64,000 bases of DNA. It comes from Paractinoplanes polyasparticus. Its GTDB lineage: Bacteria > Actinomycetota > Actinomycetes > Mycobacteriales > Micromonosporaceae. The position numbers and the translations under genes were made by a program. How positions within the stretch are numbered: position 1 is the stretch's first letter; each line of letters starts with the position of its first letter. The stretch spans positions 59,694-123,693 of the forward strand of contig NZ_JAHWFK010000056.1 of NCBI RefSeq assembly GCF_019710575.1, in the 5' to 3' direction. Below, in pieces: positions 31,439-39,498 of this stretch. The notes under the pieces were generated by a model, which saw nothing but the letters and a program-made list of their open reading frames with translations, was not told the origin of the DNA and did not search any database.

Positions 31439-32638
31439 GTGGGTAACGTCGCCGGTGTGGAGGTGGCGCGGGTGGAACCGGTGAGGCGGCTGTGGGTGCT
31501 GGTCGTGGGTGCGGCGGCCGGCTTCCTGCTGGTGGTCCAGTCCCTGCTGATGACCTCGCTCTACGATGTGCCGCTGCTGGTCTCGTACGCGGCCGCCACC
31601 GCCCAGTGCGCGGCTCTGCCGCTGGCGTTGCGCCGGCCCTGGCCCGCCCTCGTTCTGCAGCTCGGCGGGGTGACCACGTTCGCGTGGGTGCAGCCGGACG
31701 CCGACGGCCTGTGGCCGTTGAACCTGCCGGTCATGGTGCTGCTGATCGCGCACGTCGGGCTGATCGCGGCGACCCGGCCCTGGCGCGACGCCGTGATCAC
31801 CTGGTGGGCCAGCGCGCTCGCGGGCATCCTGCTGGTGCTGGCCGACCCCCGCCGTCGTGCCCTCGACGACGCCGACGGCTCGCTGATCCTGTACGCCACG
31901 ACCTCGGTGCTCGTGCTCTTCGGCATGATCGCCTGGAATCAGCGCGAGGCGGCCCGCCGTCAGCTGGCCGAGGCCTACCGTGACGTCGAGCTGGAGCAGG
32001 CGCAGCGGGCCCTCGTCGAGGAACGCAACCGCATCGCCCGCGAGCTGCACGACGTGGTGGCACACAGCATGTCGGTCATCCACATGCAGGCCACCTCGGC
32101 CGCGTACCGGATCAAGGATCTCGACCCGGAGTCGAAGGCCGAGTTCGGCCGGATCGCCGCGGGCACACGGGGCGCGCTGCGCGAGATGCGGCAGCTGCTG
32201 GCGCTGCTGCGCGACGAGGACGCCGAGAACGAACTGCGCCCGATGCCCGACCTGAAGCATCTGGGCGAGCTCGCCGATTCCGTACGCGGTGGAGGCGTCC
32301 CGGTGGAGCTCGAGGTGGCCGACGCCGACCTTCCCGACACGGTGGGACTGGCCGCGTACCGGATAGTCCAGGAGTCACTGAGCAACGTCGTGCGGCACGC
32401 GCCCGGCGCACCCACCCGCATCAGCGTCACCGTCGACGACGGCACCCTGGTCGTCGTCGTCGAGAACGACCTGCCGACCGAGCTGCCGCGGTCGATCGAG
32501 GAGTCCCCCGGCGCCGGTCACGGCCTGGTCGGCATGCGCGAGCGGGCCCGGCTCGCCGACGGCACGCTGCAGGCCGGCCCCCGCCCCGAGGGCGGCTACC
32601 GTGTCACCGCGACGTTCCCGCTGGAAGGCTCAGAATGA
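31439..32638 (+). CDS. NarL-type sensor histidine kinase (HisKA_3)
   Basis: The 399-residue protein has about five transmembrane segments in its first 165 residues (for example LWVLVVGAAAGFLLVVQSLL and AVITWWASALAGILLVLADP). A coiled helix then leads to His204 in RIARELHDVVAHSMSVIHMQ, the HisKA_3 dimerisation and phosphorylation site. The ATP domain has VQESLSNVVRHAPGA (N box) and GAGHGLVGMRERARL (G box), typical of two-component kinases paired with LuxR-type regulators. The first GTG (31439) is used; GTG 31457 is an alternative. It overlaps the response regulator by 4 bp and is divergent from the DedA operon, which is a plausible target. Confidence 0.9.
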   Translation: MGNVAGVEVARVEPVRRLWVLVVGAAAGFLLVVQSLLMTSLYDVPLLVSYAAATAQCAALPLALRRPWPALVLQLGGVTTFAWVQPDADGLWPLNLPVMVLLIAHVGLIAATRPWRDAVITWWASALAGILLVLADPRRRALDDADGSLILYATTSVLVLFGMIAWNQREAARRQLAEAYRDVELEQAQRALVEERNRIARELHDVVAHSMSVIHMQATSAAYRIKDLDPESKAEFGRIAAGTRGALREMRQLLALLRDEDAENELRPMPDLKHLGELADSVRGGGVPVELEVADADLPDTVGLAAYRIVQESLSNVVRHAPGAPTRISVTVDDGTLVVVVENDLPTELPRSIEESPGAGHGLVGMRERARLADGTLQAGPRPEGGYRVTATFPLEGSE

Positions 32639-33312
32639 TCCGTGTGCTCGTGGTCGACGACCAGCCGATGATCCGCGCCGGGATCCACGCGATCCTCGAC
32701 TCCCAGCCCGACATGTCGGTGGTCGGCGAGGCCGAGAACGGCCGGATGGCGATCGATCGGGCCCGCACCCTGCGCCCCGACGTGGTGCTGATGGACGTCC
32801 GCATGCCCGAGCTGGACGGCCTGGCCGCCACCCGCGAGCTGCTGTCCGCGGCCGGCGACACCCCCAAGGTGCTGATGCTGACGACCTTCGACATCGACGA
32901 TTACGTGTACGAGGCGTTGCGGGCCGGCGCGAGCGGCTTCCTGCTGAAGGACAGCGAACCGGAAGAGCTCATGCGCGCCGTACGCGTGGTGGCCAACAGC
33001 GAGGCGCTGCTCTCCCCCAGCATCACCCGCCGCCTGATCGAGAACTTCGTCGAGACCCAGCCCACCCCACCGGCGACGGCCCTGAACGCCCTGACCGACC
33101 GCGAACGCGAGGTCCTGCGCCACGTGGCGATGGGCATGTCCAACGCCGAGATCGCCAAGGAGCTGTTCATAGCCGAACAGACCACCAAGACCCACGTGAG
33201 CCGCATCCTGCACAAGCTGAGCCTGCGCGACCGCGTCCACGCGGTCGTCTTCGGCTACGAGAACGGCCTGGTCGCTCCCGGACGCCAACCCCGGCACCCG
33301 GGCCGGAGCTAG
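32635..33312 (+). CDS. NarL/LuxR-family response regulator
   Basis: The 225-residue protein has a receiver domain with the acidic pair in VVDDQPMIR, the phosphoacceptor Asp54 (VVLMDVRMPEL), a Thr in MLTTFDID and Lys in GFLLKDSEPEEL. The C-terminal LuxR-type helix-turn-helix (about residues 150-210) reads LTDREREVLRHVAMGMSNAE, then IAKELFIAEQTTKTHVSRIL. The ATG at 32635 overlaps the kinase stop as ATGA. Dimers should bind DNA near the divergent operons. Downstream is the decayed ATPase gene on the other strand. Confidence 0.93.
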   Translation: MIRVLVVDDQPMIRAGIHAILDSQPDMSVVGEAENGRMAIDRARTLRPDVVLMDVRMPELDGLAATRELLSAAGDTPKVLMLTTFDIDDYVYEALRAGASGFLLKDSEPEELMRAVRVVANSEALLSPSITRRLIENFVETQPTPPATALNALTDREREVLRHVAMGMSNAEIAKELFIAEQTTKTHVSRILHKLSLRDRVHAVVFGYENGLVAPGRQPRHPGRS

Positions 33313-33317
33313 ATCAG

Positions 33318-33996
33318 GCCGTCCAGGCTTGGACGACGTTGTCCGGTCCCAGATCAGATCGGCCGCTCCGACGGGAAGGTCAGCTCCCGAGCGGCTGACG
33401 ACGACGAGGCCGCTGACGCCGGGTTCGAATCCCGGAATCATCGGAGCGTGCCGTTGCAGGTCGTCCAGGTGGCGCCGGTCGAAGGGGCCATCCTGCCACT
33501 TCATGGAACCGGCGAACGCGATGCTGGGCTTTGTGGACAGCGGCCGGTCGACGGCGAGGGTCTGCTTCTCATCGACGAGACGGTGCAGCAGTGGGGACAG
33601 GGTGCCCGAGCTGACCTGCCCCGCGCGGTCGCCGGCGGCCGCTGCGATGTTGCTGAACGTGCGGCCGCCCGTCCCACCGACCGCTTCCAGAACGCGCTTG
33701 GCAGTATCCGGGGCGGGGAACTCCGATGCCAGGGACTGCTCGGGAACGGTGAACAACGCCGAGGTCTTGTTGGCGATCTCCGCAGTCAGGAAGTCGGCCG
33801 GCGGAACGCCTGGCGACCATTCCAGGCAGATTCCCGAGCAACAGCAGCAGAACGGGCTTGCGGGAGATGAGCCGATCCCAAGCAGCCTGCACATGGCCGT
33901 CGAAGGTCGCATCCTGTTCGGAGATCCAGGGCATCTCATCGAGCACAACGGTCGCAGAGTTCCTGGACAAGCCGCGACTTCCCGATCTGCCGTCGA
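33318..33996 (-). pseudogene. Decayed ATP-binding (DUF234/archaeal-ATPase-like) gene
   Basis: Three pieces of one protein family lie in order on the minus strand. A partial P-loop (IGKSRLVQELCDR, about 33995-33945) is followed directly by the Walker B region ATVVLDEMPWISEQDATF and WDRLISRKPVLLLLLG (33958-33835). Then, in another frame, ALFTVPEQSLASEFPAPDTA, TFSNIAAAAGDRAGQVSSGT and TLSPLLHRLVDEKQTLAVD follow. The chain ends with GSMKWQDGPFDRRHLDDLQR and MIPGFEPGVSGLVVVS. Compared with complete members, sequence is missing between the P-loop and Walker B, after LLLLLG, and after PLSTKPS. With two frame changes it cannot be functional. It lies within 10 bp of the gpsA 3' end. Confidence 0.78.
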
Positions 33997-34003
33997 ATCG
34001 GCG

Positions 34004-35005
34004 TCAGCCGGGGTCGGACTCGTGGCCGGCCGGGTGGGTACGCAGCAGGCCGTCGTAGGCGTGTTCGGCGGTGATGTCGCCGGTGACGACGCGGTGGATC
34101 GTGCGGGTGATGGGCATGGCCAGGTCGTGGCGGTCGGCCAGTTGCACCGCGGCGTGCACGGTTTTGACTCCCTCGGCGACCTGGCCCATCTCGGCGAGGA
34201 TGTCGTTCAGGCTGCGCCCGCGGCCGAGTTGCTCGCCGACGTACCGGTTGCGGCTGTGCGGACTGATGCAGGTCGCGACCAGGTCGCCCATCCCGGCCAG
34301 GCCGGCCAGCGTGCTCGGCTCGCCGCCCATCGCGACCGCCAGCGTGGTCAGCTCGGCGAGCCCGCGGCTGATCACCCCGGCCCGGGTGTTGTCGCCGACG
34401 CCGAGGCCCTGGGCGATGCCGGTGGCGATCGCCACGACGTTCTTCAGCGCCCCGCCGACCTCGCAGCCGATCACGTCGTGGTTGGTGTACACGCGCAGCA
34501 TGCCGCGGCGGAACACCCGCTGGAGCTCCGCGGCGACGGTGAGATCCTCCGTGGCGATCACGGTGGCCGCCGCCATGCCCGCCATGATCTCCTTGGCCAG
34601 ATTGGGCCCGGTGAGGGCGGCGGCCGGGTGCCCCGGCAGCACGTCCTTGATCACTTCGGTCATCCGCAGCAGCGAGTCGCGCTCGAGCCCCTTGCTGAGG
34701 CTCACGACCGGGATCCACGGATGCAGGTCCGGCCGCACCCGCTCCAGAGTGGCGCGGAACGCCCCCGTGGGCACGCCGACAACGAGCAACTCGGCGTGCG
34801 CGGCCGCCTCGGCGAGGTCGGCGGTGGCCCGGAGCCGGTCCGGCAGCGGAAACCCTTCGAGGTAGCGGTCGTTGGTGTGCTTGGCGTTGATCTCGTCGGC
34901 CGCGGCCGCGCTGCGCGCCCAGATCAGCGATTCGTGGTCCCGCCGGGTGAGGACGGACGCGACCGTCGTACCCCAAGAACCCGCGCCCAGCACGGTGATC
35001 CGCAT
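34004..35005 (-). CDS. gpsA: NAD(P)H-dependent glycerol-3-phosphate dehydrogenase
   Basis: The 333-residue protein has the NAD-binding MRITVLGAGSWGTTVASVLT, PVVSLSKGLERDSL, LTGPNLAKEIMAGM, VIGCEVGGALKNVVAIATGI and GLAGMGDLVATC. These are all signature segments of GpsA, and the Lys in GGALKN is the catalytic one. It reduces dihydroxyacetone phosphate to sn-glycerol 3-phosphate for phospholipid synthesis. The start at 35005 is firm. It lies 80 bp downstream of the ABC permease gene on the same strand, with no obvious functional link. Confidence 0.95.
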   Translation of the reverse strand: MRITVLGAGSWGTTVASVLTRRDHESLIWARSAAAADEINAKHTNDRYLEGFPLPDRLRATADLAEAAAHAELLVVGVPTGAFRATLERVRPDLHPWIPVVSLSKGLERDSLLRMTEVIKDVLPGHPAAALTGPNLAKEIMAGMAAATVIATEDLTVAAELQRVFRRGMLRVYTNHDVIGCEVGGALKNVVAIATGIAQGLGVGDNTRAGVISRGLAELTTLAVAMGGEPSTLAGLAGMGDLVATCISPHSRNRYVGEQLGRGRSLNDILAEMGQVAEGVKTVHAAVQLADRHDLAMPITRTIHRVVTGDITAEHAYDGLLRTHPAGHESDPG

Positions 35006-35084
35006 GGTTTCCCTCTCCCGGCCCGGCGTGAGGCCACCGGGTGCGAGTCGAGAATACGGTGACCGGCCCCCTGGTGGGGGCCGG

Positions 35085-37085
35085 TCAGCCCTTCACGGCG
35101 CCCGCGGTGAGTCCCTCGGTCAGGAAGCGCTGGCCGAACGCGTACATGACGACGACGGGGATGCTGACGAGCAGCGACGCCGCGGCGAGCTGGCCCTGGG
35201 GCACGACATCGCCGGCGATCATGGACTGCATCCCCACGGGCAGCGTCTTGAACTCGTCCTTGGTGATGAAGACGAAGGCGAACAGGAACTCGTTCCAGGC
35301 GTTGGTCAGGGTGAACAGCGCGACCGCCAGCAGTCCCGGCTTGGCCAGGGGCAGCACGACCCGGCCGAACGCCTGGACGCGGGAGCAGCCGTCGACCAGC
35401 GCGGCCTCCTCCAGCTCGGCCGGGATCGACGAGAAGTAGCCGGCCAGCAGCCAGGTGGCGAACGGGATGGTGAAGGTCGGGTACGTCACCACGAGCGACC
35501 ACAACGAGTCGGTGAGCCGCACCCCGATGAGCAGCTGGTACAGCGGGATGAACAGCAGCGCCCCGGGCATCACGTAGGTGAGCAGCACCGTGACGGTGAA
35601 ACCCTGCGCCCCGCGGAAACGTAGGCGGGCCAAGGCGTATCCGGCCAGCACCGCGCAGATCAGGGCGACCACAGTGGACGCGGCGGACACCAGGATGGTG
35701 TTGAGGTACCAGCGCCCGAACGGCTGGTTGGTGAACAGGGCGGTGAACTGCTCGAAGCTCCACGGCGTGGGCCACAGGTCGTTGACGCGGGAGACGACCT
35801 GCCCCTCGGTCTTGAAGGCCGTGACGGCGATCCAGTACATCGGGCCGAGCACGAACGCCAGCAACCCGAACGTCGCAACACTACGACCCACATTGGACAC
35901 TGCCGACGACGTACGGCGTCCTCCCCGCGCCTGGAGCCCGGAGACCACCCGGCCGACCCCCGCCGCGATCAGCATGAACACGCCGAGCAGCACGGCCGCT
36001 TTCCAGAAGATCTGCGGCGATGCCCAGGCCAGCGCGATGGTGACCATCGCCGTGATGATCCACGGCACGGCCTTGCGCAGGGCTCCGGGTGGCCGGTAGG
36101 GCCGGTTGATCAGGTCCGGTCTCAGCAGCCGGACCAGGTAGAACACCAGCCCGCCGATGACCGGCAGCATGACCAGCGTGACCGCCGCCCCGGCGCCGAA
36201 CTGCAGCTGCAGGATGGCCTTGGAGTAGGCGATGAGCACGTACGGCGCGGTCACGTCGCCCGGCCCGCCCTGGGTCAGCAGCCAGATCAGGTCGAAGTTG
36301 TTGAACGTCCAGATCGACGACAGGGTCACCGTCACCGTGATCACGTGCCGCAGCCCGGGCAGCGTCACGTGCATGAACCGCTGCCAGGCCGAGGCGCCGT
36401 CGATCGTCGCCGCCTCGTACTGGTCGCTCGGGATGGCCTTGAGCCCGGCGAGGAAGCAGATCGTGAAGAACGGCACGCCTTTCCAGACGTTGACCAGGAT
36501 CACCGACGGCATCGCCAGCGACGTGTCGGACAGCCAGCCCGCGGGCCAGCTGTCGATCAGGTGTGCCGACGCCAGCAGCTGCCCGATTCCGGAGGCGCCG
36601 AGCAGGGAGTTGACGCTGCCGAAGATCGGGTCGAGCAGCGAGCGCCAGCTGAACGCCGTCACGACCGTCGGCACCACCCACGGCACGAGCAGCAGCCCGG
36701 TCAGCAGGGCGCGGCCACGACGCTGGTTGTGCAGCAGCAGAGCCGCCGCCAGTCCGAGCACGACCTTGAAGATTTCCGCGTACGTGGTGAAGACGAACGA
36801 GTTGATGACACCCGTACGGAATTGGTCGTCGCCGATCAGGGCGGTGTAGTTGTCCAGGCCGACGAACACGTTGTCGGAGCCGTGCCGTTCCGTGGTGCTG
36901 GTGATGATCGACCGGCCGATCGGCAGCAGCACGAGCACCCCGACGAGGACGGCCGTCGGCGCCAGGAACAGCGTCGACAGCCGCCAGTCACGACCCAGCC
37001 GCCGCTGGGCCGGCGTGAGGGAGCCCGGCCCCGGCGGCGGGGCTGACCGCTTCACCGGGGCCGGGCCTTGGCGAACCGTCCTCAC
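35085..37085 (-). CDS. Fused MalF/MalG-type ABC sugar transporter permease (two BPD_transp_1 domains)
   Basis: The single frame of 666 residues contains two complete permease halves. The first (about 35-325) is MalF-like with LSTLFLAPTAVLVGVLVLLP and the EAA loop EAATIDGASAWQRFMHVTLP. The second (about 395-666) is MalG-like with LGPMYWIAVTAFKTEGQVV and the EAA loop EEAALVDGCSRVQAFGRVVL. Hydrophobic segments in the linker (about 330-385: AVPWIITAMVTIALAWA and AVLLGVFMLIAAGVG) join the halves. Normally these are two genes. The GTG at 37085 overlaps the stop of the binding-protein gene. No ATPase gene is near, so a shared MsiK-like ATPase probably powers it. Confidence 0.9.
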   Translation of the reverse strand: MRTVRQGPAPVKRSAPPPGPGSLTPAQRRLGRDWRLSTLFLAPTAVLVGVLVLLPIGRSIITSTTERHGSDNVFVGLDNYTALIGDDQFRTGVINSFVFTTYAEIFKVVLGLAAALLLHNQRRGRALLTGLLLVPWVVPTVVTAFSWRSLLDPIFGSVNSLLGASGIGQLLASAHLIDSWPAGWLSDTSLAMPSVILVNVWKGVPFFTICFLAGLKAIPSDQYEAATIDGASAWQRFMHVTLPGLRHVITVTVTLSSIWTFNNFDLIWLLTQGGPGDVTAPYVLIAYSKAILQLQFGAGAAVTLVMLPVIGGLVFYLVRLLRPDLINRPYRPPGALRKAVPWIITAMVTIALAWASPQIFWKAAVLLGVFMLIAAGVGRVVSGLQARGGRRTSSAVSNVGRSVATFGLLAFVLGPMYWIAVTAFKTEGQVVSRVNDLWPTPWSFEQFTALFTNQPFGRWYLNTILVSAASTVVALICAVLAGYALARLRFRGAQGFTVTVLLTYVMPGALLFIPLYQLLIGVRLTDSLWSLVVTYPTFTIPFATWLLAGYFSSIPAELEEAALVDGCSRVQAFGRVVLPLAKPGLLAVALFTLTNAWNEFLFAFVFITKDEFKTLPVGMQSMIAGDVVPQGQLAAASLLVSIPVVVMYAFGQRFLTEGLTAGAVKG

Positions 37086-38512
37086 TGGGGCAGCCCCTGC
37101 TGGCTGAAGATCTGCACCATCTTGTCGTGGGCCGACTTGACGGCCTGCGCGGGCGCCGTACCCTGCACGACCTGCTGCATCATGTCGGTGAGGACGTAGG
37201 CCGCGACGACGGCCTGCTGCCCGGCGCTGGCCTTCTGCGGGAACTCCAGGCCGTTCTTGGTCTTCAGCGGCAGCGGCTGCTGCGACAGCGTGCGCACCAT
37301 TTTGAAGGCCGGGTCACCGCCGGTGAAGTACGGGTCGGCGTCCCACACCTTCTCCCAGGCCGGCATGACCAGGCCGGGCGCCTCCTTGGACACGCCGACC
37401 AGGGCGGGCGCGGTGATCAGGTACTGCGCCAGGAGCTTGGCCAGCGGGGCGTTCTTGGCGCCCTTGAAGACGGTGAAGCCCTGCGACTGGCCGAGCAGCA
37501 GCGACTTGTCCGTGGCCGGGCCGATGCAGTCGGAGAAGACGTGCGTGTTCTCGTAGACCGGGTTCTTCTTGGTCTTGGAGTCGGCGTACACGCTGAAGCT
37601 GTTGCGGGTGTAGCCGAGCACCCCGGCCAGCCAGTTCTCGTTGTTGCTGGTGTCGGTCCAGCTGGCCACGCCGGGCGGCAGCATCGGCTTGTACTTGGGG
37701 TTGGTGTAGATGTCGCCCAGGAACGTCACCGCCTGTACCGTCTCGGGCGAGTCGAAGGTGACCTTCCGGCCGTCGTTGGCGGCGATGGCCCCGCCGTACG
37801 AGTTGATCAGCGCCTCGATCATGCCGTTGCCGTCGCCGGACCGGTTGACCATCATGCCCCAGCCGTACCGGCGTTTGCCCGGGTCGGAGATCTCCAGGCA
37901 CACGTCGCGCAGCTCTTCCCAGCTGTAGACGTCCTTGGGCGTGAGGCCCTTCTCCTGCATCCAGTCCTTGCGCAGGAACGACCCGATCCCGATGAAGTGG
38001 TAGGGAATCGCGTACCACTTGCCGTCGAAGACGCAGAAGTTCTTGGCCTCCGCGCACGGCTCCCCGTACTTGGCCGTCAGCGCCTTGACGACGTCCGTCA
38101 CGTCCTCGAGGTCGCCCAGCGCGTGGAACTGCGCGATGAACCGCGAGTCGGTCATGAAGGCCAGGTCGCGCGCCACGCCGCCCTTGACCTCGGCGTCGAT
38201 CTTGGCGACCACGTCCCCCGCGTCGGCCTGGACCAGACTGTTCTCGATCTTGGAGCCGGTCGCCTCGGCGAATTTCTTGATCGAGCTGTCGAGCGCGTCG
38301 TTGGCCGCCGTCGAGTACAGCTTCTGCGACAGCAACCCCATCGAGGTGCCCTTCAACGACGCCGCGGCGTCGAGCAGATCCTTCGGAACCTCCGGCTGCA
38401 CGGAGGTGCTCGATGAGGACGTGCCCCCGCACGCGGCCAGGCCGGCCGCGCCGAGCACCCCCACGCCCATCCCCAGGAAATCGCGCCGGGTCCGCAAAAT
38501 GTCGCCCCCCAT
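37082..38512 (-). CDS. Sugar ABC transporter substrate-binding lipoprotein (family 1)
   Basis: The 476-residue protein starts at ATG 38510-38512. A twin-arginine-like region TRRDFLGMGVGVLGAAG and lipobox LAACGG mark a Tat-exported lipoprotein. The mature part has the two-lobe features of SBP_bac_1 proteins: FAEATGSKIENSLVQ, DLAFMTDSRFIAQFHALG, WYAIPYHFIGIGSFLRKDWM, NWLAGVLGYTRNSF, and the C-terminal helix DKMVQIFSQQG. It should capture an oligosaccharide or related solute. Its promoter region carries two IclR-like boxes (38537-38571). It is the first gene of the operon with the fused permease. Confidence 0.92.
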   Translation of the reverse strand: MGGDILRTRRDFLGMGVGVLGAAGLAACGGTSSSSTSVQPEVPKDLLDAAASLKGTSMGLLSQKLYSTAANDALDSSIKKFAEATGSKIENSLVQADAGDVVAKIDAEVKGGVARDLAFMTDSRFIAQFHALGDLEDVTDVVKALTAKYGEPCAEAKNFCVFDGKWYAIPYHFIGIGSFLRKDWMQEKGLTPKDVYSWEELRDVCLEISDPGKRRYGWGMMVNRSGDGNGMIEALINSYGGAIAANDGRKVTFDSPETVQAVTFLGDIYTNPKYKPMLPPGVASWTDTSNNENWLAGVLGYTRNSFSVYADSKTKKNPVYENTHVFSDCIGPATDKSLLLGQSQGFTVFKGAKNAPLAKLLAQYLITAPALVGVSKEAPGLVMPAWEKVWDADPYFTGGDPAFKMVRTLSQQPLPLKTKNGLEFPQKASAGQQAVVAAYVLTDMMQQVVQGTAPAQAVKSAHDKMVQIFSQQGLPQ

Positions 38513-38536
38513 GGTGTCGCCTCCTTGACTCGCGCC

Positions 38537-38571
38537 GTTCGAAATACCGAACTCTGTTCGAGATATCGTAT
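38537..38571. promoter_or_regulatory. Two tandem 16-bp IclR-like boxes upstream of the ABC operon
   Basis: Box 1, GTTCGAAATACCGAAC (38537-38552), has perfect 5-bp arms GTTCG/CGAAC. Box 2, GTTCGAGATATCGTAT (38556-38571), repeats the left half (GTTCGA-ATA--CG in both) but its right arm is imperfect. The boxes start 19 bp apart, about two helix turns, and lie 25 bp upstream of the binding-protein start. The nearest regulator is the IclR protein at 38652-39422, so autoregulated control of the transporter by it is the simplest reading. Binding is inferred. Confidence 0.65.
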
Positions 38572-38651
38572 GGAGTGGACGCGACGCTAGAGCAGGACCG
38601 TGAGGGGTGTCAATGTTTCGAAGCGGTTTCTGGCCCGGAGCGGCAAGCGGG

Positions 38652-39422
38652 CTATCGAGGCGGCGCCGACCAGCCCATGCGGGCCGACAGCGTGGCCGCC
38701 CCCTCGCGGACGAGCTCGGTCCACTCCACATGGGCCTGCGGGGTCCAGCGGATGATCGGGGCCGAGACGCTCATCCCGGCGATGATGACGCCGCGGTGGT
38801 CGCGGATCCCCGCGGCGACGCAGCGCATCGCCGTGTCGGACTCGCCGGCGTCGATGGCGACACCCTCGGCCCGTACGCGCTCGAGTTGTTCGCGCAGGCG
38901 GTCGGGGTCGGTGATGCTCTCCGGCGTCATGCCCGGCAGCACGCCCTTCGACAGCACGGCGTCCAGGGTCGCCCGGTCGAGGCCCGACAGCAGCACCTTG
39001 CCGACCGCCGTGCAGTGGGCCGGCAGCCGCCGCCCGACCGCGGAGACCATCCGGACGGGGTGAATGCTGTCGACCTTGACGAGATAGATGACGTCGGCGC
39101 CGTCGAGCACGGCCACGTGAACCGCCTCGTTGCAGGCGGCAGCCACGTCCCGCGTGACGGACTGCGCCTCCCGGACCAGGTCGAGCCGGCCGGCGAACGC
39201 CGCGCCGAGCTGAAAAAGCGGCATCCCCAGGCGGTACTGCACCGGCTGACCGGGCACAGAGATCAGGTAAGCGCGGTCGACGAGCGTGACCAGCAGCTCG
39301 TGGACGGTGGTGCGGGGCAGGTCGAGCCGCTCCATCACGTCGCGGGCCGACAGCTGGGGGCGTTCGAGAAACAGCTCGAGAATGTCGAGCGCGCGGACGA
39401 CCGCCGGTACTGCACGAGGCAT
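38652..39422 (-). CDS. IclR-family regulator adjoining the ABC transporter operon
   Basis: The 256-residue protein starts at ATG 39420-39422 (MPRAVPAVVRALDILELFLE) with the wHTH ARDVMERLDLPRTTVHELLV. The effector domain contains VIYLVKVDSIHPVRM, LPAHCTAVGKVLLSGLDR and IRDHRGVIIAGMSVSAP. It belongs to the sugar-acid/aromatic-acid branch only by general similarity. Its stop is 80 bp from the IclR-like boxes in front of the ABC operon, and its start is 77 bp from the divergent fumarylacetoacetate-hydrolase gene. It probably controls both. Confidence 0.92.
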   Translation of the reverse strand: MPRAVPAVVRALDILELFLERPQLSARDVMERLDLPRTTVHELLVTLVDRAYLISVPGQPVQYRLGMPLFQLGAAFAGRLDLVREAQSVTRDVAAACNEAVHVAVLDGADVIYLVKVDSIHPVRMVSAVGRRLPAHCTAVGKVLLSGLDRATLDAVLSKGVLPGMTPESITDPDRLREQLERVRAEGVAIDAGESDTAMRCVAAGIRDHRGVIIAGMSVSAPIIRWTPQAHVEWTELVREGAATLSARMGWSAPPR

Positions 39423-39498
39423 TCCCAGAGCGTAGCCGCGCCCCCCGGGCGCCCCCGTTCCGGCCTGTTTGCGCACCTCACACACCTAGGATGGTCAG

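Noticed and set aside
33415..33440. Possible tRNA T-arm: CCGGGTTCGAATCCCGG on the plus strand.
   Set aside because: The 5-bp stem and TTCGAAT loop look right, but no matching acceptor stem, D-arm or anticodon arm lies upstream. The minus strand encodes the conserved FEPGVSG segment of the decayed ATPase, which explains the sequence.
32596..33948. Long minus-strand frame of 450 codons under the NarL regulator.
   Set aside because: Only its first part has family similarity, and that part is the ATPase pseudogene; the rest is antisense to the response regulator and has wrong codon bias.
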